Positions 24,485 to 36,800 are shown, counted from the first letter of the stretch. The stretch: DNA of 64,000 bases from Lutjanus erythropterus (GCA_020091685.1 CM034595.1:27079933-27143932), one strand, 5' to 3'. Notes: a model not told the origin generated them from the sequence alone. Translations and numbers: made by a program.

Positions 24485-24755
24485 TTAATAGATTATTTGA
24501 AGTGGTGTAAGAGGTAGTTATTAGTAGTTAGTGTATTATCTACAGTAGATGGCGGTCGGTATGTCCCCAGTTTGTTGAAGAAGCACAAGTCCCACTGGTT
24601 GAAGCTGTGGACAGGGTCAGCAGAAAAACATTTTTTAGCTAAAAAAAAAAAAAAAAAGCAATGTACACAGCCAGATATCGCTCTCTCAAAACCAACCAAT
24701 CCGAGCGTTTACCATTGCCTGAACAAGTTAGTGTATTTGTTTTATTGTGTGACGG
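24485..24755 (+). mobile_element. TTAA-type MITE, family G, copy 1 (partial)
   Basis: It has ATTATTTGAAGTGGTGTAAG, TACAGTAGATGGCGGTCGG, TCCCCAGTTTG and GCTGTGGACAGGGTCAGCAG, the ordered landmarks of this family. Neither TTAA end is clean. A poly-A run interrupts it at 24641-24657. Confidence 0.75.
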
Positions 24756-24759
24756 AGAT

Positions 24760-25690
24760 GTTTTGATACATATCTTGATATATGTTCAACGCTACAATAT
24801 ATTTTAGGAATTGTTAAATACCCAACGGTACGATATGAGTCAGCCCTGTCACAATGTAATATGATACAATGCAATATAAGACAATGCAATTTGTAAATCT
24901 TTACATTTTGATTCTATTAATGCTATATGTGTACTATGTACTATTAGTTGCAAAAAGAAATCCTGATACTTTTATTAAGTCAGGTAACAGGGGAGACAGA
25001 GAGAAAGGGGCATTATGGTGGTGTTAACAAGGAAGGAATCTAGGAAGGAAGGAATCTCATGTGTAAATGAGATACTGTAGCCTAAATGAGAATTTCTGAA
25101 CAAATTTTTAAAACTGTTCAAAATGCATTTTTGCAGTAAGATGATATTCTACTCTGTTTCATATGGTTTTGATTAGTGTGGGGGAACAGTGATGCTACGT
25201 GTTACCTGCTCTCCCTGTGGGTCGGGGGAGTTGTAGCTCTGTGTGCTGCTGTCCAACACGTTTTGCATGAATGATTTGCAGCGGTGTTTCTCGTCTTTCT
25301 TATAAAACCCAAACTTATCCTACACTCGCGAGTTATGAAAGCTTGGTTGTGCAACGCAGAGCGAAGTCAGTTGTTTCATTGTTTGTTTTGAGGAAATGAA
25401 GAGGAGACACAGGAGAGGGAGCGGGGGAGCGCTTGTTTTATGTGAGCGAGGGAGCAGGCGTCCAGTGAGAGCGGTGCAGGCAGAGTCGGGGGGAGAGAGA
25501 AAATGGAAGAAAGTTACAGCGGCGGGTCATTGATGCCAAAAATCCTCTTAATGTGCCTCCTATGAGATATATCAATACACAAGTGCTGCATCGACTTTTA
25601 TCTGATTCACGTTCAGCTTTTTACCGATACAGGTCGTCTGAATCGATGTACTCGTATCTTACACATATGTGAGTGAAGCACCCATAAAAA
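24760..25690. repeat. Probable composite old repeat with GATA/ATACAAT-rich ends
   Basis: The left part has ATACATATCTTGATATATG and short-period ACAATGCAAT phrases. The right part has ATCAATACAC and GAATCGATGTACTCGTATC, which look like the two ends of a hAT-type fish repeat I partly recognise. The middle (25200-25500) is GC-richer and unexplained. Boundaries are approximate. Confidence 0.35.
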
Positions 25691-26597
25691 AAATCCTGTT
25701 TTTACTAAAGGAGTCTGGTTGAGTGAGAGAATGATAGTTGGCTGTTTAGACAACGCCAAATACAACAGCTTCGTCAGCGCCCATGTGCTTCAATTTATGA
25801 CGTTGTAGGTGTCCTCTTATGTCATTTCTGGAGGCAGCCGTATAGAATGATGTTCTGATACTCCGTAGAAGTCGTATTATAGGTGGATTGGGTGGATGGA
25901 TGAGTCTTATGATGGATGAACTTATGTAAGTACATCTCAGTGTAATTATGTATGTACGTTATGTATGAAATGTACATAAGTTACATAACAAAATATTTTC
26001 CTAAACTTACGTCGCATGATATTTTCCTAAACTTAACCATGTATTTTTACATTTACATTTCATATTTAGTCTTGCTAACGCCACTGCTGAGCCCTGCTTG
26101 TACAAAACTGATGCTAGAGGAGCAGCTACAGCATCATAATTTGAAGCGTAGGGCCACTGACCAAGCTGCTGTTTTTGACTTGTGACGTGTTACAATGACT
26201 CGCAATTTCTATTTTTGACAGGGAGACCGCTGATGATGATGACAGCAGCCTTTCCTTTGGTTAGACAACATGATCATATTCTTTAAAAGACTTTGAATTT
26301 GGAATTTGTATTTATTTTGCTGTTATTAGTACTGTAACTGTTTTCTATTGGGTGTTTATTTATATATTTAAATATATTTAAAACTGTTAACAGTGAATAT
26401 ATTATTCATTTTCAAATTCAAATAGACCTGATTACCCAATTTACCCACTAATAATGACGACTCACTGTTCGCTACAAGGATCGCATATCTCAAACTTTCA
26501 AATCACTTCAAACTGATTTTCATGGTGTAAAAAAAATGAGTGGGTACCCATGGTTTCTTGAAGGGCAGGAAACCAACACAAAGACAGTGTGATAAAG

Positions 26598-26624
26598 ACC
26601 TTTGATTTTATATGTCAAAGGTCT
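26598..26624. repeat. Short perfect hairpin
   Basis: GACCTTTGA and TCAAAGGTC are perfect inverted arms separated by a 9-base AT-rich loop. Confidence 0.7.
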
Positions 26625-26799
26625 CTTCACACAGCTTGGGGAGTACCAAATAGTTGTTGAAAGTTTTCTGCGGTTCTGATGGAGCCTGGTCAAGTCTCAG
26701 TATTACTCAAATGACATTACTGAAGTTTATCAGCTGTGAAGAGGAACATGAAATACAATCTGGGGGCGTGCAGTCTGATAGAAAATGATATTTCCCACG

Positions 26800-26890
26800 A
26801 ATGGAGGGTCCAACAAAGATGTACTATAGAGTTGTAGGATCCAGTGTTTCTGGAGCTTGACCCATACAGGTACTAGGGAGTAACAGATTA
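26800..26890 (+). repeat. Family H repeat fragment
   Basis: The phrase GGAGCTTGACCCATA and its flanks (AGTGTTTC before, ACTAG after) are shared with about 45080-45115, so both are copies of one dispersed repeat. Confidence 0.6.
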
Positions 26891-26895
26891 ACATC

Positions 26896-27230
26896 TTAAA
26901 GGGATGACCCGGATAATTTGAAATGTAGTAGTATGAGGTCAGTGTATTCACTTACAGTAGATTTTGGTCGGCACGCCCCCAGTTTGGAGAAGCAGAGAGG
27001 TAGAGTAGAATACTACCACAGAGCACAGAAGCTAAAGAGTGTTAAGCAAAACTTATTTGAGCCATCTAAAAAAAGTTCTACCTAAAACGGCCAAATATGG
27101 GTCTCTCTTGCTCAACCAGACTCCTTTGGCAAAAACATCATTTTACGTCACAGAACACTGCAGTTGCTGGTCCACTGCAGCCTCAGTTGGGTTCATTTGT
27201 TTGCGTTATTGTGTGATGTTGGTGAATTCG
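26896..27230 (+). mobile_element. TTAA-type MITE, family G, copy 2 (left part)
   Basis: It begins TTAAAGGGATGACCCGGATA, then AATTTGAAATG, TACAGTAGATTTTGGTCGGC, ACGCCCCCAGTTTGGAGAAG. The internal segment at about 27100-27160 (CAACCAGACTCCTTTGGC, TTTTACGTCACAGAACACTG) parallels 53220-53270 of copy 4. The right end is missing. Confidence 0.75.
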
Positions 27231-30200
27231 AAGTGTCCTTGTCAGAGTGAGGAAGGGCTGCAACAACAACCATTTCAATGCAAGAAACTTTAGAACTGCA
27301 CCATGTGACATCCATGTATCCTTGTACTGTGAGCCTTGTGAGTTCTGGTTCTGATTTTCTGGCAACATTCATACGTAACTTGCGAGTACAATGCTTCTCA
27401 GCACCCAAAGCCCTTGGAGCTTCCTTGAATGCAGTACATTTTATAGTTTGTGCCTGTAACTCCACAACCAGCCACAGTATTTATTGTTGCCTCTTTTACA
27501 CATCCTCTTTGAGGCAGCAGTATCGCACCTTTATTCCACCTTGCCGTCTGTATAAAAGGTATGGAGGTGGCATGGGGGTGTTCTTAAAATTATTAACTTA
27601 TTCCACATATTTGTCAGCTGTTTATGCAGACAGAGATGAGCAGTCCCTTTTTACAGTGCTAAGCAGACACACACACAGAAACAGACGGGAGGAGAGAAAT
27701 CCCTCCTCACAGATCATTGCACAAGCCAATTTTTTTAATTTAACTGTAGCAGAAGAAGCGACTGTCTGTTCGTCTAGGAACACATAAAAAGATTTTTGTT
27801 AGAAATGCTTGTGGTCATGAGCTCTGTGTGCGATTAGAGGAGAGTAGATGGGAGGAATCCCTTGTTGATCGGTGTGCTCGTGTGTTGTGACACGCCTCTT
27901 TTGATTCTGTGATGCCGCTGTGTAAAAGGGCACACTGGGACGGCTTTATGCCGGTGCTGCTTGGTTCAGTGACAACACACAAAGCTGACTTAAATGCGAA
28001 CCTTCATTGTGGTGGTATTTCAGGGTCTCTGGGACAGACAGACACAAAAGCTATTACATTTTTTTAACATCTGTTTATTGATTTTGAAAAGTGGCACAGA
28101 AATGCAGCAGAACAAACGCACAAAGAACAAAAGAAAGAAAAGAAACATTGGCACTAACAGAAAGTACACATTTTATCACACAAGCTACTTGGTATTGACT
28201 TATGACACTTTGACAGAGTTAACCATTCACTTTAATATTTCAACCACACTTGTCATTAGTTAGTTTGTCTCATTTTCTGAAATAGTCTTTGTTTGACGTA
28301 GTGAGTCTAATTTTCTCTAGATGTAACACATTTCTTCTTTTCTTCTGCCACATGTGCCAGAGATGTAGCAGGAGTTATCTGGCTTGCACTGTGGATATAA
28401 AGATGGCCTGGGTTTCGTACGTATCCTTAACCCGACCTGGCTTAACCACTCCAAGTAGCACAGTTAGAGGGGCCGAGTGAAACACCTTATTAAAAGCCTT
28501 GGCAAGAAAGTCAAATAAATTACCCCCAAAAGTAACAGCAGGAAATCAAACTAAAAACTTACCATATGCTTTAGGAAATGCTATTATAAATGTAAAGATT
28601 TTGCCATTTGTAGGTAAAGGGCTTAGACATGGCATGATCCTTTAATGGTGGTAGTGGTTTGTGATTATTTGATGTTTTGCTTTCCAGTAACAAGGCAGCA
28701 TTTTGTGCATTTTGAAGCCGAAAGTTTAACTGTATTGTTTCTTCACACCAGCGTTAAACTGTGCCAACCTTGTGAGTTTCAGTGAAAAATGAAAACACAG
28801 CACAGACTGGGTAACACCTAGGTTTCTCTAATCATGTTGCGTGACAATGAGGCCAATTCTGTCGATACTCACACAGTCCTGTGGGGATTGAGGTTTAAAC
28901 TCTAAGACTGGGATCAGCCAGACTATCTGCCATCTTTTTTCTCTGAATCTTTTGGTTTACAAAGCGAACAGGTTTGTGGTCCAGTGAACAAGGTAGTGAC
29001 AGCATCGCCCACTCAAGTCTCACATGCTGGTTTCATCCTGTTACCATGTGATGTAAATGGAAGTGAAAAACACCTACTCTCACCTCAGTGCCAATCATAT
29101 GACATCAGTATTGCAATGACACAGCTTTATTATCACCTTGCTATAGTCCTGTCCGTTATGTCAGAAAGTGGAATTAGAAAGTTGCTGATTGGTTAGTTTG
29201 GTGATGCTGGTTTGAAACAGTGCGTAGGTGTGTCTGTGTTTAAGTACATATGAAAGCACGTTAGTGTGTCACATGCGCTTATTAATAACCTATGGATGTT
29301 TTCATATCTATTTTCCAGATAAGAGGTTCTCATTTTTTCCCCCAGCCAAGGACCCCTCACAAAATACTCATATACTGGGGACCCCCTCATGTTTGTCCCC
29401 TGGAATAATTTCATCTAGTTTATTTTTTTTTAAACTTCTACTTCATGTGAAAGAACAACACAAGACAAATGTATTAGATATTGGACATGTATTAAAAATA
29501 TAAAGTCATCTTGAGGTATTACAGTACAGCGGTATTGATGATAACCGTGATACTTAAATAATGAAGCACTGATTAACACGTGATAATATCATGTAAATAA
29601 TCCTCTCAAACATGCTGTATACTCATAAATTAATTGTAATTGCACTTTTTGTATGCTTTCTCCACTAATTGTAGGGATGCAATTATATTTTGTGTAAATA
29701 CATTATGTACATTTTGCACTTTTTCTGTAGATATCATGATGATAGCGTTATAGTCAATTCCTTTGGCCACTTTTTGTCACCGTACCCCAGTGACTCATAC
29801 AGATGCACATGGTACCCGTTAGCTGCTTTCAAGTGACTTCACTGTAAGCCCTGTATGAGACGCACTGGGCTTTCAGTGCATTATAAAGTATAAACAGGAC
29901 TTTCACCCAAAAGGGAGGGGTTTGTATCTCATGTGAAATCCAAAACATCATTAAAAGTTTTAAAGTATATAACATTACATGCATCACGTGAGTTGCATCA
30001 TGACCTTCGAGTTGCTTCAGTGGCGTCACATGATGTGTAATGTGTGCTTGTCCTTAACCTACCCAAGTAGTTTTTGTGCTTAAACCCACCCAAACTATGA
30101 CTGTTTCGCGTTAACCATGTGTTAAAAGGGGATTTCTGGCAGCATCTCAAACTCCCACCAAAGGCTACCTTGTGCACCGAGGGGCGGTGGCAAAACATCA

Positions 30201-30460
30201 GTATGTGATGAGTTGTGATGAGAGCGAGTTGGACACACATCAACAGAGTGTTTTTTCCCTCCTACTGCATACAGAAAATAAAATCAAACTTTTTATTTTA
30301 AATAATATACAACAAAAATATACATAATATAAACCAGGCCTAATAAAAAACATAAGAACAACAATGATCGGCCTTGTTGGGAACTTGAATATGACAGATC
30401 TAGAAAGCTACTTGTGGTAATAAGTAATGATTACTATAAGTGTAATCATAAAAAAATGCA
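27231..30460. other. Non-coding DNA without an identifiable gene
   Basis: The 169-codon open frame at 27278-27787 is the longest here not caused by simple sequence. It has no recognisable domain, signal peptide or splice context, and its second half resembles a dispersed fish repeat. The rest includes an AT-rich stretch at 29500-29760. I see nothing else. Confidence 0.4.
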
Positions 30461-30754
30461 TTTGTCCATTATTTTCATGATTAATTGATTAGTTGTTTGG
30501 TCAGAAAATGGCGAAAAACGACAATCAGTGTTTCCCAAAACCTATTATGGCGTCCTCAAAGATCGTTTCGTTTTATTTATTCGATTTATTCAGTTTACTG
30601 TCACAGAGGACTAAAGAAACCAGTAACTATTCACATTTGAGAAACTGAAATCAGAGAATTTAAGTACTCAAACTGATTAATTGATTATCAAAATACATAT
30701 ACATAGAATTATTGAATAATAACTGATTGCTCAATTAATCCTTGGAGCTCTAAA
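30461..30754 (+). repeat. Interspersed repeat, family C, copy 1
   Basis: It shares with 40882-41198, in order, TTAATTGATTAGTTGTTTGG-like DNA, CAGTGTTTCCCAAA, GGCGTCCTCAAA, ATTCAGTTTACTGTC, AATTCACATTTGAGAA and a terminal GCTCAATTAATC then GAGCTCTAA. I recognise it as one of the commonest percomorph repeats. The ATTAATC motif at both ends suggests inverted termini. Confidence 0.75.
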
Positions 30755-31164
30755 ATGTAATGAAGCTTTTTGCAATAAATAAATAAATAAATATCATTTT
30801 TATGTTATTATAATTTTTATTAATTAATCTGAGAACTTTTCAGGGACATCCTGTGGCAGAGTGCCACAGACCCATATTGGAGAATGAATGGAAATGAGTG
30901 GAAGCTTGTCGGCTGCAGGTCTGCACATTGTTAGAAGAACATTACCTGTAAATGATGTTTGTATGTTCTATTTAAAACTACTAGACATTGCATCAGATCA
31001 ACCACTGTGCACCTCTGGAAGACTGTTGGTGTTTGTGGCAAGGAAGTGTTCACTTTCACTGGTTGCTTGTATGTGTGTGTGTGAGTGTGAGAGAGATGGA
31101 CCGCTCTTTTCTATAAATATACCTTCCATTGCAGTTTGCATCACTTCCTCTTTCTGACACACAA

Positions 31165-31180
31165 TACACACACACACACA

Positions 31181-31230
<50 letters not shown>
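31165..31230. repeat. (CA)n microsatellite
   Basis: A CA run of about 65 bp with one G interruption, followed by TATATAG. Confidence 0.95.
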
Positions 31231-31236
<6 letters not shown>

Positions 31237-31484
31237 GATGGATGTAACTTAACAACGCTGAACAATTTCCTTATCTGCCATTGCGTAGTAACCATGTTGT
31301 GTGTGTGTGTTTGATCGTGTGTCTGTGTGAGTGTGTGAGTGGAAAGTTGTTTGGTGTAATGGCACAACGTGTGGGCTGGGAAACAGCTGGTGACTCCAGT
31401 TTACACGCATGGATGCATAGAGTCCTGTGTGCTGCTACAACGGGCTACTATATGTCTGTGATAGCACATGTGTATATACATTAA

Positions 31485-31521
31485 TGTGTGTGTGTGTGTG
31501 TGTATGTGTGTGTGAGTGTGT
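31485..31521. repeat. (TG)n microsatellite
   Basis: A TG run with A and GAG interruptions. Confidence 0.9.
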
Positions 31522-31684
31522 CATTGTTCTGTGTAACTTACTGAGAAACAGAGCTGGAAAGTGGTGTCTCAGCCACCACGTGACGTAGGTTTCTGGTGTT
31601 TTCCAAACCAAAGAAGTGGAACCAGCAGTGACGAGGATGTGATGTCATCATCAGGCCCCACGTCTCATGCTACTCTTTTGTCGC

Positions 31685-31795
31685 TTTCTTTTTGTCTGTG
31701 TCTATATTTCCGACTCTCTTGTCTCTGTACAGTATCTGTCTGTCTGTGCATTTGTCTGTCTGTTTCCCTCCCTGTCTTTATCTCTCTGTCGTTGG
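31685..31795. repeat. TGTC/TCTG-rich tract
   Basis: Degenerate TCTGTCTG units on the plus strand; compare 40270-40520. Confidence 0.65.
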
Positions 31796-32031
31796 GAGTA
31801 GGCGTTCGCTTGGCTGTTTTTCTTTTTTCTTTTTTTATGAATGGGATGTGTTGTTTACTCTCTGACAGCTATTTCTGTCAGCGCTGATGATGAACACATA
31901 CAGTGTGTGACCACACTAACTTCCTCCTCTATCGCCTTCCTTCCTCTGATTGGCTAAGACTCTCCTCTCAATGGCAAAGGCTGTGCGTCTTCAAGGTAGT
32001 TGCGAATGTGTGTTTTTTCTAGTGGGAGTAC

Positions 32032-32072
<41 letters not shown>

Positions 32073-32077
32073 TGTGC
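32032..32077. repeat. (TG)n microsatellite
   Basis: A TG run with one A and one C interruption. Confidence 0.95.
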
Positions 32078-32648
32078 GTAAATGCATGTGGGCCAGAGTG
32101 TTGAGGGGTCTCAGTGGGCCTTTTTTCAGAGATAATTGAAAAAAACATCCTGTTTCCAAGGGAGAGAGAAACAGTTACATTTTTCTTTCCAAATGATGTC
32201 ACACAGCCCACACCAAAAAGAACAAATTTATATTTCAAAGTATGACTGCAGCAGCCTCACAGATATCAAGTAATTTGCAACTTTCTTGTCAAATCTTACA
32301 TCATTCAACCATGAAACTAAAACTGTAGCATTGACCAGTGTTGCTTAAGACTAAGATGCTTTTCCCTGTTGCATACTTAAGGTGATTTTCAATTTTTCCC
32401 ACTTTATTACTGAAAAACTTAGTTTAAACTGATTTTCATCCAGATTTTATAAAGATTTGTCATTTCCTGGACCTGTAGTCCAATAAAGATCTCAAGATGT
32501 CAATAAAGATCTCTGCACACCGACAGCAAAGTGAAGACATGGCATGAAATTGCGAATAATTCTGAAGCACATTTCAATATGCCTGACTATTCATATCAAG
32601 CATAATAAGATTTTGTGAATAAATTATTTAAGTTTGTATGAAGTAATA

Positions 32649-33025
32649 ATAAATACATGTTCTAACTTTGTGACACCACAGAAATATGTGTTATCCACCA
32701 CCCAACCAAATGTGAATGATTAAAAAAAAAATAAAAAGGCTCATAAATTAGGTTTTAAAATCATGAGAGGATGAGCAGTCTTCTCTGCTCTGAAACACCG
32801 GTGGGGTCTGTCCACTCTGCCTTCTCAGACCACTACGACCAGACAGAAAGAGGCTCCATCTAGCAGCTTTATTGGACTTGTTTAGACATGTTTGCGATAC
32901 CAGAACCAGAGGATGCTGACCTTTTAACTCACTGCAAAACCAACTCGTTTCTCTCAGCCTGTAATACGATGGTACTTTTTTCTTCAGCATCAGGTTGTTG
33001 GAACTGAAGTGAGCTGTAACTGCTC
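32649..33025 (+). repeat. Interspersed repeat, family I, copy A
   Basis: Landmarks shared with 43303-43690 and 59078-59695 in the same order and orientation: CACCACAGAAA, a CCACCCAACCAAAT-type phrase, TCTGCTCTGAAACACC, TCTAGCAGCTTTATTGGAC, AGACATGTTTG and ACCAGAGGATG. The 3' part (GTTGTTGGAACTGAAGTGAG) is shared with copy C only. No coding frame; class not identified. Confidence 0.8.
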
Positions 33026-33136
33026 ATAGTGTCTGGGCACTTTAACTCCGGTGTGTCATCAAGTCATATTTCAGGGCCGCTTATAACTTTATATTCACAA
33101 TCATATACATATTCGTAACAGTCTTAAATGAAACTC

Positions 33137-33335
33137 TTTTTAAGGCTGCAGTTGGCAGATTATTTTTTTTTCAGTAACTGGGCAAAAGTCACTAATAGTA
33201 ACCTTTAAGCATGATATAATTCAAGTGGTCTGAGAGAAAACTAGATTTCTTCTCATTCTCTTGGCTCTGTTTTCAGGGTTTAGAAAATTTAGACTGTGAC
33301 AGGTGACACTGGTCAATCACGGGGTGGTGAAATAG
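33137..33335 (+). repeat. Probable interspersed repeat
   Basis: TTTTAAGGCTGCAGTTGGCA, TTCAAGTGGTCTGAGAGAAA and GGCTCTGTTTTCAGG are phrases I associate with a fish repeat; only this copy is present in the window. Confidence 0.45.
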
Positions 33336-34285
33336 TTAATTGTTGAGTCTCATTCAGAATCATCTATATTTCTGTCTTTCTGCAGAATCTTACTGTGTCT
33401 TTATGTACACTTGTGGTTTATTTTATCACTCAACCTGATGTCGCTATTGGAATAATAACATATCAGCCCTGTGATTTTCATGTTAGTTAGCAAGTTGTTT
33501 TAGCTGCCCTCTGAAGTGGTTTTGAACATGCCGTTGGGACATTTTTGTAGTTTTTGTGTAACCTCCTCAAGGCCTGAAAACATAAATTGCACAGGCAGTA
33601 TATGTATGCACATGTTTGTGTTTAAGCACTGACACACAAAGACAGCGGCTGGAAGGCCTTTATGCTCTAAATGAATCCACCACGGTTTGGATAATACATA
33701 CGTGCAAAGCCTGAGGTTGTAATTTTTTGGGATGAGAATATTACAGGACATGTGCAGTCCTGTGCCTAATTACCCATGTGTTGTAAATACGTACATGAGT
33801 TGTGTTTCTGTGTGCTTGTGTGTGGGTGTGTGTGTGGTAGCGGTATGTGTGGGAGGTTGTGTTTGATTGATGTGTGAATGAGTGGGGCTTGTAGGGTTGG
33901 GGTTTTAGATGATAGAGTTTGTGTCAGAGGGCATAGAGGTGACTTTCGCTTAATCCTTTTGTAACTTGACTTTGATGAAATGCAACGTGCAGAAAGTCAG
34001 GGCCCCTTGTTTGAATTCCCTGTAGTGTTGTGTTGCTTCATGGCCGGTACAGATGAGCTGAATGTTTAATTAGCATGCCACAAAAGATCTGTACTAACAA
34101 GCCACATACAATGCTTAAAAACACAAACACACACGAACACACACGTATCTCATATATTATTATTCTCCACTGTTTTGTTGTGGACATACACACTTGTGTT
34201 TATTTTGTGTGTGTCCAGAATGAGTTAGCACATTACTATGTACAAATCATCACTGAACCGTAAAACCTGTGCCGTAAAATGTAAT

Positions 34286-34520
34286 TTAAAGGGTTAGTTC
34301 ACCCAAATTTAAAACATTTTTAGATATTTTTGGTTTTGTTTCCAGGTTTTTACAATCTGTATCAGCCTGAGATTCTTGGCTCCACTCCAAAAATGTAGGC
34401 AGATGCAATTTATTTTTTGGAAGCTCTTTCTACTGAAAAATAGTCCCTATGGAAACAGCTGTCTGTGTTATCTGTGGAGTATCTAGAGATGTGGGTGCAT
34501 GGTTTCTTAAAATAAATGTT
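34286..34520 (+). mobile_element. One end of a TTAA-type element
   Basis: TTAAAGGGTTAGTTCACCCA is a typical left terminus of fish TTAA-target MITEs. No matching right end is visible, so the extent is approximate. Confidence 0.45.
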
Positions 34521-34631
34521 GGGTTTATTTTTTAGTGTCACTTCTCAAATTCAATTTAGCATTGTAGACGAAATTGTATTCATAAAATTGCATCAGTCTT
34601 TCCACTGTTCCCACAATCAACAACTCTGCTT

Positions 34632-34995
34632 TACTTACTTGATTTACTTACTTAGGCTCCATAGCTCCCAATGGACCATAGGCCATCGACAACACCTCTA
34701 CATCTGACGCGGCTCTGGGCTGTACTTTCTACCTCTTTCCAGCTGGTTCCCTGCCTCTTGAGTTCTGCTTCAGTGCCCCGCATACAGCTGTTCTTGGGCC
34801 GTCTTCTCTTACATTTCGCCTGCTGGTTCCAGGTCAGGGCCTTGTGTAGTGCTAGATGCTGGTTTCCTCAAGGTGTTGCTGATCCATCCCCACATACGCC
34901 TCAGGATCTGTTTCCCTATGGCCTCCTGTCTTCCTGGCTGCCACAGTGCCATGTTGTTGATGGTGCTGAGAGTCGGGGTGGAAGGTTGTGGTGAT
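34632..34995 (-). pseudogene. LINE ORF2 C-terminal remnant with 3' tail
   Basis: On the minus strand, across frameshifts and a stop, the translation reads RRMWGWISNTLRKPAS, a degraded RG-rich linker, then GTSWKEVESTAQSRVRCRG and VVDGLWSIGSYG. This matches the C-terminal region of fish LINE polyproteins as I know it (pattern R-W-x-W-I-x-x-T-L-R-K-P, then W-x-E-x-E-x-x-A-Q-x-R). Downstream of that, at 34632-34655, the plus strand shows ACTTACT repeats, i.e. an AAGT-type 3' microsatellite tail, which marks the LINE 3' end. The copy is 5'-truncated and dead. It abuts a second LINE at about 34990. The clade is not assigned. Confidence 0.75.
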
Positions 34996-35189
34996 GCCTA
35001 TCCGAACAACCTGGGGTCTGCCTGTTAGGAAGATCAGGATCCAATCACAGAGGGGTACTAGGTCTCTGAACTTGATTCCAGTTCTGCACATCAAATATAA
35101 CCTGTATACTATGTGAAATATGTCAATGCAGTACAGCATTAGCTAACATACATTTGCTGACCAGTGCTTTACAACTACAGAAGAATTTA

Positions 35190-35310
35190 GATTGAAATAA
35201 AAAAAAAACAAATATACCATGATATAAACCTTTACCGTCCAAGCCTTAAATTATACTGTAATATACAGTAAGTTTTAGGCCATACCACCCAGCCCCAGAC
35301 TTAGCCATTC
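35190..35310. mobile_element. MITE fragment inside the LINE remnant
   Basis: ACCATGATATAAACCTTTAC and GGCCATACCACCCAGCCCC resemble the end of hAT-like fish elements with the terminal phrase CCCAGCCC. It occupies the expected position of missing reverse-transcriptase sequence. The limits are estimates. Confidence 0.5.
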
Positions 35311-35632
35311 ATCCACCACAGCCTGCTCTCTACCCAGACTTTGTCACTTGTTACATTACATCATTAAAATCCCTTAAGTCTTTCTGGCAGAAAGCCCTGA
35401 CAGCTAACTTCTCTTAATACCGGTACAATAGTGCACTTGGTTAAACCTGTTGGGACTTCAGGTTGTAGCAGTGAGAGGTTAAAAATGTCTACAAAGACAT
35501 CTTCCAGTTGATTTGTACACACCTTAAGAGCTCAGCCAGGAATGCCACCAGCTCCAGGTGCCTTGCATTGATCAGTGCTTTTTAAGGATCTGAACACACC
35601 CGACCTGAATACAGTAAGTGGTCATGACTCCT

Positions 35633-35665
35633 GGGCCTTTTGTACCTCCTCAGGTACAAAAGCCC
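35633..35665. repeat. Tight palindrome in the LINE remnant
   Basis: TTTTGTACCT (35638-35647) and AGGTACAAAA (35652-35661) are perfect arms around a 4-base loop (CCTC). The flanking GGGCC and GCCC extend the stem with one mismatch or bulge. Confidence 0.75.
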
Positions 35666-36057
35666 CTCAAAGTTGCTCTCCAGTCTTTGCATAGAAAGTG
35701 TGTAGTTCATCTGGGAGAGATGCAGATATAATCTCAGCACTGCTGGTACTGCTCGTAGACACAGACACTAAATTATGAGGGGAATGTTTTCAGAGAGAGT
35801 TACTTACCAGTTGTCCTTCATGATTGTCTGCTTATGTTGACTTTCACTAAGCCTGAAATAATTACTGTCTATTGGTCATGAATGATTAAATGCTTGTAAT
35901 TATGTTTGATAATAAACAAAAAATATGGAAACAATATGGAATTAAGTTTTATGATTTTTTTTTCCAAACCAAGTTCTCTTGCCCTGTCTCCCACTCACTA
36001 CACTGTCCAACATTTCTTTTGCTAAAATTCAGTATTGACATCTTTGCCTGCTGGCTG

Positions 36058-36074
36058 TTTGTGTTTGTGTGTTT

Positions 36075-36117
<43 letters not shown>
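36058..36117. repeat. (TTTGTGTG)n grading into (GT)n
   Basis: Three TTTGTGTG-type units are followed by an uninterrupted GT run of about 34 bp. Confidence 0.95.
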
Positions 36118-36119
<2 letters not shown>

Positions 36120-36800
36120 AACTGCTCTGAGGACATCCAGTTTGAGTGTTTCTCCTCCAGTGCTCTTTCCGGTTGAGGAACAGTAGTTTTTCTGTCGATG
36201 GGGCTTATGGATTGGTACATTCAGCATCCCTGCCCCTACTCACTCGCCCACACATGCAAACACAGAAACAAACTAGAGTCCGACTTTGTTGCATTGGTCA
36301 GGTGACAGAAGGGGCACTTTTTGAGATAAAGCATTTTTGTTTACATAAGTAACACTAAAACAAATTGGACAACAATCCTGCCATGTTAACAACTTAATTG
36401 TTGTGTTGTTGGTCCGTGCTTTGTGGAGAACCAAACAACAGACACACAGAGAGCTCTTTCACATAGACTGTGATGCGTGATGCACGACAACGTTGCACGT
36501 GGTCTCAGTAATTGTGTGTCCTGTGTGTCCTTTTCGTAATCAAGACAAATAACTTAAGGCCTAGCTGACGCTATAACCTTAAGCCTTAACTAACAATTCG
36601 TTAGTTGTAGATGAGAAGAACATGCTGTCTCTTCAAGCAGATGATCAGTATTGATACGACACGCTGTCAGTGATAGATAAGAAGAGTCTTTGTGTTTGCC
36701 TGTAATGGAAAAAAGTTTGTGCCCTGAGTTGCACAGTCAGTGCATTAATTCATCCAGTGGCAGGTAGACTGGGGTTGTGAGTTCATGTATTTCATTACTA

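Larger units (their letters stand above)
34996..35745 (-). pseudogene. LINE reverse-transcriptase remnant (Rex1/CR1/L2-like), interrupted
   Basis: Reading the minus strand, 35745-35380 encodes with stops SLPDELHTFYAKTGEQL, then KAPGAGGIPG, then NQLEDVFVDIFNLSLLQPE and TIVPVL. This corresponds to the start of the reverse-transcriptase domain (K-A-x-G-P-D-G-I-P-G pattern). Further along, 35100-35020 encodes PLCDWILIFLTGRPQVVRIG, the block well downstream in the same domain. The part between is replaced by or mixed with inserted DNA at about 35190-35310. The catalytic YADD region is not seen: sequence changes to another LINE near 34990. It is a dead 5'- and 3'-truncated copy. Clade named from remembered motif similarity. 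Confidence 0.75.

Noticed and set aside
27278-27787. 169-codon open frame as a gene
   Set aside because: No domain, signal peptide or splice context. The DNA partly resembles a dispersed repeat, and codon use does not stand out from the surroundings.
28069-28480. Possible antisense LINE-1 3' end
   Set aside because: The A-rich stretch and TTTATTGATTTTGAAAAG phrase are suggestive, but I could not read any conserved protein block on either strand.
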